Positions 34,536 to 42,469 of a DNA stretch of 64,000 nucleotides are shown one piece after another; the stretch's first letter is position 1; each line of letters opens with the position of its first letter. Under the pieces are notes generated by a model that saw nothing but the letters and a program-made list of their open reading frames with translations, searched no databases and was not told where the DNA came from. This stretch comes from JAXGPX01 sp040766745 (lineage in GTDB: Bacteria > Bacillota > Sulfobacillia > Fermentithermobacillales > Fermentithermobacillaceae). The DNA is taken from the NCBI GenBank assembly GCA_040766745.1, contig JAXGPX010000001.1:124001-188000 (forward strand). The letters are read 5' to 3'. Both the position numbers and the translations under genes were made by a program.

Positions 34536-36530
34536 ATGGAATCCAGGCTTAAGGAGCTTCATGGTTGGGTATTGAGGAAGAGTGAGCTCCTGACAGTGAT
34601 CTTGTCCGGGGGCCTTATAGCACTGGCATGGCTTTTTCGTTGGTTAGGAAAGAACTCTGCCGGTTTCTACCGGCTTATGTTAGTAGGAGCAATTATCGCC
34701 GGAGTTCAGGTAGCACGGGAAGCCTGGGGTAGGCTTATGGCAGGCCAGTTTTCTATACCGTTGTTGGTTACCATTGCTGCTGCCGGGGCCATTTGGATAG
34801 GTGAGATTTGGGAAGCGGCCGCAGTCACTTTTCTGTACGTTTTTGGGGGTTACCTCGAGAGCCTGACTTTGGCCAGGACCAGGGAAGCGCTGAGGGGCCT
34901 TGTAGGTATGGCACCAAGAATTGCGAGGGTGAAGCGGGTAAATGAAGCCGGGTACACAAGTGAGGAAATCGTAGTTATCCCGGCCGAAGAGGTCGAAGCC
35001 GGTGAGATTGTAATCGTTCTTCCAGGGGATAAGGTGCCTGTTGACGGCAAGGTCGTTTCCGGAAGGGCTTCCCTGGACACTGCCGCCTTGACAGGCGAAC
35101 CCCTGCCTATTGAAGTTGGAAAAGGCGACGATGTATTAGGCGGCTCTGTAAGCATGAACGGCCATATTGAAGTAGTGGCTGAGCGGGTTGGGCCTGACAC
35201 TACTTTTTCAAAACTGGTATACCTGGTGGCAGAGGCCCAGGAGCAAAAACCGAAAGTTCAGAAGATGCTTGACCGCTTTGCACGCTGGTACACTCCACTG
35301 GTTATATCTGCTGCAGCAGTCCTGTACCTGTTGACAAAAGAAGCCGAGATTGCCCTGACCTTCCTGGTAATAGGATGCCCGGGAGCCCTTGTGGTAGCTT
35401 CGCCTGTGGCTGTAGTTGCAGGGTTGGGGAAGGCAGCCAGGCAAGGAATTCTCATCAAAGGCGGCGAACGGCTGGAGCGCATAGGAAAAGTCGATGTTGT
35501 GGCGTTCGACAAGACAGGAACCCTGACTCTAGGCCGGCCCAGAGTGTCATCGGTCATTCCTTTCGCTGAAACTGGCAGCGCCGGGACTGCCGGTTGGGCT
35601 ACCGCTGTTGAAGTGCAGTATAATACCGGCCCTTCCGGCCATTGGGCTGAGAAGGATATTGTTGCATATGCTGCTGCAGCAGAGTTGCGATCGGAACACC
35701 ACCTTGCAACGGCGATATTGGCTTATGCCGGAGAACATGATATATCGCCGGTTCGGGCCACAGATTGGGTATTTGAACCCGGCCTGGGCGCCACTGCTGT
35801 ATCTGAAAAAGGCGAAATCCTGGTTGGAAACAGAAGACTCCTTGAATCCAGGAATGTGAACCTGTCTGACCAAGAACAGGCTGTAATCAGAGGCCTTGAA
35901 GCAAGGGGCCAGACCACTGCTCTGGTAGCTCTTGGAGGAAATGCGGTTGGAGTTATCGGAATTGAGGACCCAATCAGGCCAGAAGCGCATGGCCTAGTCG
36001 AAAGCCTGCACAAGGTAGGTATAGAGAAAACAATGATTTTGACCGGAGACAACCTGGGTTCTGCTGATCGGGTAGCAAAGGAATTGGGAATCGATTATGT
36101 GCGTGCAGGACTTTTACCCCAGGAAAAAGTTGACGCAATTAAGCAACTGCAATCTCAAGGCCACGTAGTGGCAATGGTAGGGGACGGGATCAACGACGCC
36201 CCGGCTCTTGCAGTGGCCGATGTAAGTATAGCAATGGGTACGTCAGGGACACAGGCGGCCATAGAGACAGCAGACATTGCGCTTATGACAGACCGGCTTG
36301 AGAGGGTGCCATATTCTATAGATCTGAGCCGAAAGATACTGAATGTTGTAAGGCAAAACGTGGTTTTCGCAGTTGCTGTAGTGCTGCTGCTCCTGGCCGG
36401 AGTAGTAGGGCGGGTTGTTTTCTTAAGCGGAGGAATGCTGGTTCACGAAGCAAGCGTTCTTCTGGTGATTGCCAACGGAATGAGGCTTATGAAAGATCGA
36501 AGCCTTTCAGGCAGGAATCAGACTGTTTAG
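34536..36530 (+). CDS. P1B-type heavy-metal translocating ATPase with CPG motif
   Basis: A 664-residue membrane pump. Phosphorylation motif FDKTGTLT (about residue 324), TGEP loop, MVGDGINDAPAL hinge and HHLA (HP-like) are all present. The transmembrane metal-site motif reads CPG (IGCPGALVV, near residue 281) rather than CPC, CPH or SPC, so the exported metal is not obvious. No N-terminal metal-binding domain; the separate HMA protein may take that role. ATG 34536 follows GGGAGGCGGG. A C-terminal hydrophobic pair ends the protein. Confidence 0.92.
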   Translation: MESRLKELHGWVLRKSELLTVILSGGLIALAWLFRWLGKNSAGFYRLMLVGAIIAGVQVAREAWGRLMAGQFSIPLLVTIAAAGAIWIGEIWEAAAVTFLYVFGGYLESLTLARTREALRGLVGMAPRIARVKRVNEAGYTSEEIVVIPAEEVEAGEIVIVLPGDKVPVDGKVVSGRASLDTAALTGEPLPIEVGKGDDVLGGSVSMNGHIEVVAERVGPDTTFSKLVYLVAEAQEQKPKVQKMLDRFARWYTPLVISAAAVLYLLTKEAEIALTFLVIGCPGALVVASPVAVVAGLGKAARQGILIKGGERLERIGKVDVVAFDKTGTLTLGRPRVSSVIPFAETGSAGTAGWATAVEVQYNTGPSGHWAEKDIVAYAAAAELRSEHHLATAILAYAGEHDISPVRATDWVFEPGLGATAVSEKGEILVGNRRLLESRNVNLSDQEQAVIRGLEARGQTTALVALGGNAVGVIGIEDPIRPEAHGLVESLHKVGIEKTMILTGDNLGSADRVAKELGIDYVRAGLLPQEKVDAIKQLQSQGHVVAMVGDGINDAPALAVADVSIAMGTSGTQAAIETADIALMTDRLERVPYSIDLSRKILNVVRQNVVFAVAVVLLLLAGVVGRVVFLSGGMLVHEASVLLVIANGMRLMKDRSLSGRNQTV

Positions 36531-36659
36531 AGAGAACCATATTTGAAATGACCGAACTTTGCCGAGCCTGGAGCCTTGCTGTGCAGCAGCCACAGCCCTC
36601 ATTGCGGCCAGGCTGCCGGCGAGATGGGGGAAGCGGCTTGAAAGGCAAAAAACAAGTAA

Positions 36660-36926
36660 GCGGATATAACCGGCAAGGATGGAAATCCTATTGAAGGCGC
36701 TACAGTGTATCTCAAAGATGCTAGTTTCAATGATGTTTACACTGCTCAAACTGACAAGAACGGAAGATATGCAATGCAGGTTGATCCAGGGCACTATCCT
36801 TTCTTAGCGGCAGTCAAGGGCTATGCCGACGAAGACCCCAGACAAGATAACTGCCTAAGGGTAGAAATCACAGATAGGAACACCTTGGCCACAGGGCAGG
36901 CTTCCCTATACTTCAGGATTGCTTGA
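36660..36926 (+). pseudogene. Fragment of a carboxypeptidase-regulatory-like (beta-sandwich) domain protein
   Basis: The frame from 36660 reads ITGKDGNPIEGATVYLKD followed by YTAQTDKNGRYAMQVDPGHYPFLA, the pattern of CarboxypepD_reg/Cna-B-like extracellular domains. A stop at 36657 closes it upstream and there is no signal peptide or ribosome site, so this looks like the remaining C-terminal piece of a larger surface protein. A GTG at 36705 could in theory start a 73-residue protein. Confidence 0.6.
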
Positions 36927-36965
36927 GTTTATCCGATCTCCTGAGCCCACAGCATAGACTTGCCG

Positions 36966-37021
36966 TTGTATAGCCTGTACATGAGTGATATTATCATAGG
37001 TGGCTACTCATCGTTGATGAG
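36966..37021 (+). promoter_or_regulatory. Promoter with overlapping palindromes before ridA
   Basis: TTGTAT (36966-36971), 17 bases, TATTAT (36989-36994) form a promoter. TGATATTATCA (36986-36996) is a perfect palindrome over the -10, and CTCATC-GTT-GATGAG (37007-37021) is a second one just past the start of transcription. Both are good places for an operator, plausibly for the regulator encoded second in the operon. Confidence 0.6.
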
Positions 37022-37070
37022 CGAAAAGATAGTTCTGTTCAAAATTACTTACCAATTGGAGGTACACAAC

Positions 37071-37532
37071 ATGAAGATTGAGGAGAAGTTAGCAGAACTG
37101 GGTTTGACCCTTCCCCAGGTCCCTGCCCCGGTAGCAGCATATGTGCCTGCAGTCAAAGCAGGTAGATGGGTATATGTATCAGGGCAGACTCCGTTCAGAG
37201 ATGGCAAACTGCGGGTAACAGGCAAGCTCGGTAAGGACGTTTCTATCGAAGATGCTTACGAAGAAGCAAAGCAATGTGCCCTTAACATTATGGCGGCTGT
37301 AAAAAGCGTTGCAGGTTCTCTTGACAATGTTGAGCGGATAGTCAAAGTTGTAGGGTTTGTAGCTTGCACACCTGACTTTACAAATGCTCCCAAGGTAGTC
37401 AACGGGGCCTCAGAATTGTTTGGCGAGGTCTTTGGCGATAAGGGCAAACATGCAAGGGCTGCAGTTGGTGTAGCATCGCTTCCTCTAGACTGCTGTGTTG
37501 AAGTGGAAGCAGTTATACTCCTGAAAGAGTAA
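37071..37532 (+). CDS. RidA/YjgF family protein
   Basis: A 153-residue protein of the RidA superfamily, which hydrolyses reactive enamine/imine intermediates made by PLP enzymes. Core motifs are WVYVSGQTPFRDG and HARAAVGVASLPLDCCVEVEAVILL, with the Arg that binds the substrate carboxylate (HARAAVG). The length matches the longer YjgF-like branch rather than the 125-residue RidA proper. ATG 37071 follows TTGGAGG. It opens the operon with the mutase; a role in removing by-products of amino acid rearrangement is inferred. Confidence 0.9.
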   Translation: MKIEEKLAELGLTLPQVPAPVAAYVPAVKAGRWVYVSGQTPFRDGKLRVTGKLGKDVSIEDAYEEAKQCALNIMAAVKSVAGSLDNVERIVKVVGFVACTPDFTNAPKVVNGASELFGEVFGDKGKHARAAVGVASLPLDCCVEVEAVILLKE

Positions 37533-37562
37533 AGATTCTTCTAATATTCTGAGTTTAAGGGG

Positions 37563-38339
37563 GTGGTGATTCTGAGCTTTGGCAATAACGAGTCCTATTT
37601 TACAGCCCTGAAGATAGTCGGTGAGTCTTCCGCACCTATAGGTGCTTGGAGGCTGAGCAGGTTAATGCAGGATGAAGGCCTTACAGTATCTGAGGCAACT
37701 GCCGGACGGCTCTTAAGGTCTCTGGAAGATAATGGCCACGTACGTCCTGAGGGTAGGGGAGGCAGAGTCATCACCCCTGAGGGTAAAGAAGCCCTCAGAG
37801 AGTGGTTGAACACTCAGGCAAGGAGCAGATCCCACAATGCCTTTGTTGAAAGCCTTAGAATTCGTGACCGCCAGGAACTTATAGATGTGCTCATTGCCCG
37901 AAGGGCAATCGAGACTGAGACTGCATATTTGGCAGCTCAGAATGTAACTGAACGAGATATAAGGAAACTTGAAAGGATAGTTGAAGAGCACGAAAATCTC
38001 CTCCTTTCGGGCGGTTCAGGAGTGGAAAAGGACGTTGAATTCCACCGCGCCCTGGCCGAAGCCGGGAAAAACCGGGTGCTTATGAGCGCCCTTGACGTAA
38101 TTCACCATGATCCTCAGGTGGGACAGGCTTTAGAGTATATTAGATCAAAAATAGGGTCCAGAATGGTTGAGGATCACCGACGCATTCTTGCTCAAGTAAA
38201 GCAAAGGGACAAAGAAGGCGCCAGACAGGCAATGGTTCATCATATTGCCAGCGTGATTAGAGACGTAGATAAGTATTGGGCAGAGATCGCAGGCCCTCAA
38301 GGGGGAAAAGAAGATGTCGGTCAAAGACCGGATTCTTGA
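37563..38339 (+). CDS. FCD-domain transcriptional regulator with NrpR-like winged helix
   Basis: A 258-residue regulator. Residues 10-75 (FTALKIVGESSAPIGAWRLSRLM ... GRLLRSLEDNGHV) form a winged helix that resembles the NrpR/RNase R-type HTH more than the usual GntR HTH. Residues 90-240 form an all-helical FCD ligand domain with the metal-binding histidines in EFHRALAEAG, HH and DHRRIL. Such domains sense small acids. The start is uncertain: GTG 37563 or 37566 lie within the purine-rich AAGGGGGTGGTG, and a CTG at 37572 is possible. It is likely the local regulator of the mutase operon. Confidence 0.8.
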   Translation: MVILSFGNNESYFTALKIVGESSAPIGAWRLSRLMQDEGLTVSEATAGRLLRSLEDNGHVRPEGRGGRVITPEGKEALREWLNTQARSRSHNAFVESLRIRDRQELIDVLIARRAIETETAYLAAQNVTERDIRKLERIVEEHENLLLSGGSGVEKDVEFHRALAEAGKNRVLMSALDVIHHDPQVGQALEYIRSKIGSRMVEDHRRILAQVKQRDKEGARQAMVHHIASVIRDVDKYWAEIAGPQGGKEDVGQRPDS

Positions 38340-38562
38340 CGGATGTGACCTTGAAACCTTTATTATTTGCAGCGATTTGGAAGAAGGAAAATCTTTGGGT
38401 TTGAGATTGATGGCAGAACTTGGGTTTGAAGATGCCGATATTGTGTTTTGCGAAATGGGAGGCCCAGGTGTGAGAATCAGGCTAAGGGGTTATGTATACA
38501 GGCCAGCAGCAAATTACAGGTGGTACAGCCAGGAGGTGGAGCACAATGAAGCAGGAAGATAA
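38314..38562 (+). CDS. Small protein resembling the aminomutase dimerisation domain (OAM_dimer-like)
   Basis: An 82-residue protein overlapping the regulator by 26 bases and the mutase by 17. Its pattern (ETFIICSDLEEGKSLGLRL, then AELGFEDADIVFC and GVRIRLRGYV) follows the linker domain of D-ornithine 4,5-aminomutase OraE and of KamE, which sits just before their B12 domain, as I remember those sequences. If correct, a domain normally fused to the B12 domain is encoded separately here. GGGGGAAAAG precedes the ATG. Confidence 0.55.
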   Translation: MSVKDRILDGCDLETFIICSDLEEGKSLGLRLMAELGFEDADIVFCEMGGPGVRIRLRGYVYRPAANYRWYSQEVEHNEAGR

Positions 38563-40390
38563 GAACATGCCCAAGCCGCAAAGTGTTCTGCTAGCTCCTC
38601 TTGATCCTGTCCACGACGTAGGACTCAAACTTATTCGCAGAAAACTTCTTGACAGAGGACACAATGTTACCTTACTGCCGCCTGATTTGTCCCCTGAGGA
38701 AATAGTTGCCCGTGCCACTGAACAAAAACCTGATTTCCTTATGGTAAGCAGAGCCCTGAGTTACGGCACTTCAGAACTCCTGGCCAAATTTGCAGACCTT
38801 TGTGATGCTTCAGGATTAAGGGAGACAACCAAGCTTGTAGTAGGCGGCCTGAGCATGAGGCCTGAAATGGCACAGGAGCTCGGGTTTGATGCAGGGTTTG
38901 GGCCTGACACTCCGGTAGAGGCTTCAGTGGCATATGTAGAAGGTAAGGAAATTAAGCTTACTGGTGGGAGCAGGCCTGAAGCCAAAGTTCATCTCACCGA
39001 AGGTTTCACTTATAGATTTCTTGACAAAGAAATCGGCGATCTGTGTACGCAAATAGCGCAGGGGCTCATAGATTGGGCAGATAAACACACAAGCCCGGGA
39101 ATCGAAAGGGCATATCTTAGGCTTAAACTGGAAGATGCAAGGCGCCGGGGGGCAACCAAAGAACTAGAAACTCTGCGCAGCAAATATGCAGATCTTACAT
39201 CAGGAGAAGTTAAGCGGTGGTACCTTACAGGTGAACCTGTATCACATACACGGCCTCTTACAGAAAAAGAGGTCAAGGAAATTGGCTTATTAAGAGACAA
39301 GGCAAAGAGAATGGTATGTCCCGGAACACAGGACATACTTAACGACTATAACGTATTCGTGCAATACGGGACCGGCTGCCCTGAATTCGATGCGTACCAT
39401 AGCAATATGTGTATTGCCTGGGGGGCAAGGGGCGTAATCCATTTTGACCCATCGTGGGGAGCCAGGACTGAAGGCCTCTTGGAGCAAGCATGGAGTCACC
39501 AGCAGGACGGAACAGTCCTTACTCTTGACAATCTAAGACTTATCAAAGAAGCACTTCTTCCCGGAACCATGTGGCAGGTAAGGGCTCACAGAGGCCTCAA
39601 TACTCCTGAGACAGTGGTGTTGGCCCACCTGTCAGGTGCTGACCTTACAAAGATTAACATTGTTTACGGGAGCCTTGGAGCCGGTACCGATCCTGAAAGG
39701 TTGGCTGTAGACGGTGTTGAGTCTATGAAACTGGCCGCTAAATACAATCTTCCCTATGACGTAGTCACCAACGAGGAACTTTGCGGAGTCCCTGCTGCTA
39801 AAGCATTTGCAGGCATGTTGATTGTGGCTACTACAGGAGTGCTGTTGGGAGGCCGTCCGCTACTACAGCCCTTGTTTGCAAATTCACCTGAAGCCATCAT
39901 TACCGGAGTAACTGAAGATAACTTTGTTGACTTCAACGTGGCGAAAATGAGGGCCCTTTCGTCTATTATTGATGCTCCAATATGGCCTGGAGCTCCGGTT
40001 GGTTTTCTAACCCAAACGCAGGATAGGTGCCAGTCTTCGGCAATGACAGCTCTTCATGCGGCATTGGCTCTGGACTTAGGTGGGACAGCAGTGACCATCG
40101 CATCGTCAGATGAGGCTTACGCAGGTGGGCCTATTACGGCTCCTGCCCGTGTAGACACTCTGAAAGCAACGGCAGCTGCTCTTAGGTTCTTTGGCCATGC
40201 AGGAATTTCTGCTACAAATAACGCTGAGAAAATGACAGATGATCTGAGAAACGGCATCTTGAAGGTGCTTCAGGATGTCGCTAAGCGTGGCGATTTTGTG
40301 GCCTCGCTCTATGAAGGTATTCTCGGGGACAGAGACGATGGGGCTTATCCTGGCAGGGCAGGCAAAGGTACTGTCACTGCAAAGGAGTAG
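38546..40390 (+). CDS. Putative adenosylcobalamin-dependent mutase of mosaic architecture
   Basis: A 614-residue protein. Residues about 10-140 are a B12-binding Rossmann domain with VHDVGLKLIRRKL, where the His would be the cobalt ligand (DPVHDVG, against DxHxxG), ending in GFDAGFGPDTPVE like the OraE domain. Residues 175-215 contain HTSPGIERAYLRLKLED, which resembles the TxxxER helix of OraS and KamD. The remaining 400 residues look like the TIM barrel of glutamate mutase E: INIVYGSLGAGTD, AAKAFAGMLIVATTGVLLGG, SPEAI. In known enzymes the B12 domain is a separate chain or C-terminal. Start ATG 38546 after CCAGGAGG. Substrate unknown; an amino acid mutase is most likely. Confidence 0.7.
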   Translation: MKQEDKNMPKPQSVLLAPLDPVHDVGLKLIRRKLLDRGHNVTLLPPDLSPEEIVARATEQKPDFLMVSRALSYGTSELLAKFADLCDASGLRETTKLVVGGLSMRPEMAQELGFDAGFGPDTPVEASVAYVEGKEIKLTGGSRPEAKVHLTEGFTYRFLDKEIGDLCTQIAQGLIDWADKHTSPGIERAYLRLKLEDARRRGATKELETLRSKYADLTSGEVKRWYLTGEPVSHTRPLTEKEVKEIGLLRDKAKRMVCPGTQDILNDYNVFVQYGTGCPEFDAYHSNMCIAWGARGVIHFDPSWGARTEGLLEQAWSHQQDGTVLTLDNLRLIKEALLPGTMWQVRAHRGLNTPETVVLAHLSGADLTKINIVYGSLGAGTDPERLAVDGVESMKLAAKYNLPYDVVTNEELCGVPAAKAFAGMLIVATTGVLLGGRPLLQPLFANSPEAIITGVTEDNFVDFNVAKMRALSSIIDAPIWPGAPVGFLTQTQDRCQSSAMTALHAALALDLGGTAVTIASSDEAYAGGPITAPARVDTLKATAAALRFFGHAGISATNNAEKMTDDLRNGILKVLQDVAKRGDFVASLYEGILGDRDDGAYPGRAGKGTVTAKE

Positions 40391-40415
40391 GCAGCATAAG
40401 GAATTTGTGGGCAGG

Positions 40416-40440
40416 GCCTTCAGCAGATGCTGAGGGCCAT
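40416..40440 (+). promoter_or_regulatory. Hairpin between the mutase and KamB-like genes
   Basis: CCTTCAGC-AGAT-GCTGAGGG forms a stable stem just after the mutase stop, with flanking GG/CC extending it. There is no run of T after it, so it is more likely an mRNA-stability or processing element than a terminator. The remaining 115 bases before the next gene show nothing clear. Confidence 0.45.
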
Positions 40441-40555
40441 TGCCTTAAAATAGAAACACTGGGGCTCCGGAGGGGAACCCTGACGTTATTAACCGGTAGT
40501 TCTCCTTTTCAGGGCAACGATACAGATTTCGACTCAGAAATGGTGGATGAATCAT

Positions 40556-41641
40556 ATGAGAACTATTGTTGGCATTTCAGGTACTGCCAAGAATACCGGA
40601 AAAACTACTACGCTTTTGGAAGTAACAAAGTTCTTTCACCAGAAGAGCCACGATATCTTCCTTACCAGCATCGGGTATGATGGCGAGGACTTTGATAACA
40701 TAACAGGCTTGCCTAAACCCAGAGTGCTGGTTCCTCAAGGTGCTATGGTGGCAAGCGCATTGCCGCTTTTGGAATCATCGCCTGCCAATTTCGCTGATTT
40801 GAAAGATACAGGTGTCCGGTGTGCCCTTGGCCGTATTTTTACAGGACGAGCCCAGTCAGGAGGGAAGGTTGTTCTGGCAGGGCCTACAAACACCAGGGAT
40901 CTGCTTTCTGTAATAAATTACGCGCCGGAGAATGCTACAGTCTTACTAGATGGGGCGTTTTCAAGGCTTTCCCCTATGGTGGTGGCAGATTACTTAATCC
41001 TGGCAACAGGGGCTGCAAGGAGTAAGGATTCCCACCGAATAGCCAGAGAGGTAAACGCAGTGTTCAAGGTTATGTCTTTACCTGTGGCCCACAAGGGTAC
41101 CTGTCGTAATGGTGAAACCTCTTGTGATACGCCTGAAACTGCTCTTGAAGAAGAACTTATTGACGTACAAGGAGGCTTGTTTCTTGCCGGGCAGGGCCAG
41201 GAATTGGGATGGCGTCTCAACGGGAACAAGAATATCAGTGTTATTCGAGTTCACGGCATAATAAACCCAAAGGTCTTGCAGGAAGCTCTTGACGAACTAG
41301 ATTTGAGGCAGGAAATAGGGGCTGCAGCCAGATCACTTACGTTTATCTTTGACCACCCTATTATGCTCTTGCTGTCAGGCGACGCATTGCTGTGGGAACA
41401 TTTGCTAAGTGCTCTTTCTAACATTGGATGCCAGGTAATGGTACGAAACTCAACTGAGCTCTTAGGGGTTACCGTCAACCCATACTTACCGTCTCAGTCA
41501 GGAACAGGCAAGTACGTAGCTACTTATGTACCTCCGCACAACTTTATAGAGGATATAAGGGGTCTTTCCCTTGCGCCTTGTACGGATATAATACTGGAAG
41601 GGCCGGGTAAACTGTATTCCTGGCTTGAAAGACTGATCTAA
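40556..41641 (+). CDS. P-loop protein resembling aminomutase reactivase subunit KamB
   Basis: A 361-residue protein starting with a P-loop (ISGTAKNTGKTTT), then SIGYDGEDFDNITGLPKPRV and GAMVASALPLLE, a pattern I associate with KamB of lysine 5,6-aminomutase clusters, whose product helps swap damaged B12 in the mutase. KamC, the MutS-like partner, is not in the window. ATG 40556 has GGTGG nine bases upstream; ATG 40547 is too close. The family name is a recollection, but an NTPase next to a B12 mutase is a common reactivase arrangement. Confidence 0.6.
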   Translation: MRTIVGISGTAKNTGKTTTLLEVTKFFHQKSHDIFLTSIGYDGEDFDNITGLPKPRVLVPQGAMVASALPLLESSPANFADLKDTGVRCALGRIFTGRAQSGGKVVLAGPTNTRDLLSVINYAPENATVLLDGAFSRLSPMVVADYLILATGAARSKDSHRIAREVNAVFKVMSLPVAHKGTCRNGETSCDTPETALEEELIDVQGGLFLAGQGQELGWRLNGNKNISVIRVHGIINPKVLQEALDELDLRQEIGAAARSLTFIFDHPIMLLLSGDALLWEHLLSALSNIGCQVMVRNSTELLGVTVNPYLPSQSGTGKYVATYVPPHNFIEDIRGLSLAPCTDIILEGPGKLYSWLERLI

Positions 41642-41653
41642 AGGTCCGGAGGG

Positions 41654-42469
41654 ATGGTTGGCTTGAGTGGTACCCGTGGCCGAACAGGATCCCAGAGGAT
41701 TTCAAAGTTTTTAGCTCAGGCGGGCGTAGCATCGCGGCGCCATGCTGATGAACTGATTGAACAAGGCCGGGTTACGGTCAACGGAATTCAGGCAGTATTA
41801 GGACAACAAATAGTTCCGGGAAAAGATGAAGTCTGTGTTGATCGAAAGCCGGTCAGGCAAAAAGAACCTTCTGTCTATGTAATGCTCCATAAGCCAGAAG
41901 GTTATTTGTCTTCTTGCTCTGATCCTTTTGGCCGGCCTGTTGTGCTTTCTCTGATCCCGGAAGTAAGGCAAAGAGTTTTTCCGGTAGGGCGGCTGGATCA
42001 GGATGCTGAGGGTTTGCTGGTTCTCACAAACGATGGAAACCTGGCTTATATTCTCACTCACCCGAAGCATAGGGTTATCAAGGAATACGTTGTCGAAGTA
42101 TCAGGAATACCAGACAATAGGAAGATTGCTGCCTTGCTTTCAGGTATAATCATAGAAGGTAAAAAAGTGGATGTAGATTATGCAAGGTTCCTGGATAGTC
42201 AAGAGGGCTCTTTGCGAATTCTGATAGGGGTTCACGAAGGGCAAAAGCATTTGGTAAAGCAGTTATGCCAGGCTGTAGGTTACAGAGTAAAGCGGCTTAT
42301 CAGAACCAAGATGGGGCCCCTTACTCTTTTGGGGCTTGCCAAGGGAAAATGGCGCTATCTCAAAGATAAAGAAGTTGCAGCCTTGTACAATGCGGCGCGA
42401 ATAGGGCGGGAAGGAGAGCACAATGCCAGAAAAGAGCAGGATTATGTTTCACACAGACGACGATGTTAA
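41654..42469 (+). CDS. Ribosomal pseudouridine synthase (RsuA/RluB family)
   Basis: A 271-residue RNA-modifying enzyme, closest in layout to RluB. S4 RNA-binding domain at residues 14-60 (RISKFLAQAGVASRRHADELI), catalytic aspartate in VGRLDQDAEGLLVLTNDG. It starts 12 bases after the KamB-like gene, so is probably co-transcribed although the function is unrelated. Its C-terminus overlaps the next gene by 47 bases. Confidence 0.93.
   Translation: MVGLSGTRGRTGSQRISKFLAQAGVASRRHADELIEQGRVTVNGIQAVLGQQIVPGKDEVCVDRKPVRQKEPSVYVMLHKPEGYLSSCSDPFGRPVVLSLIPEVRQRVFPVGRLDQDAEGLLVLTNDGNLAYILTHPKHRVIKEYVVEVSGIPDNRKIAALLSGIIIEGKKVDVDYARFLDSQEGSLRILIGVHEGQKHLVKQLCQAVGYRVKRLIRTKMGPLTLLGLAKGKWRYLKDKEVAALYNAARIGREGEHNARKEQDYVSHRRRC

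Noticed and set aside
40405..40680. 91-codon ORF overlapping the KamB-like start
   Set aside because: It runs over the hairpin and into the P-loop gene in another frame, where the real protein has clear motifs.
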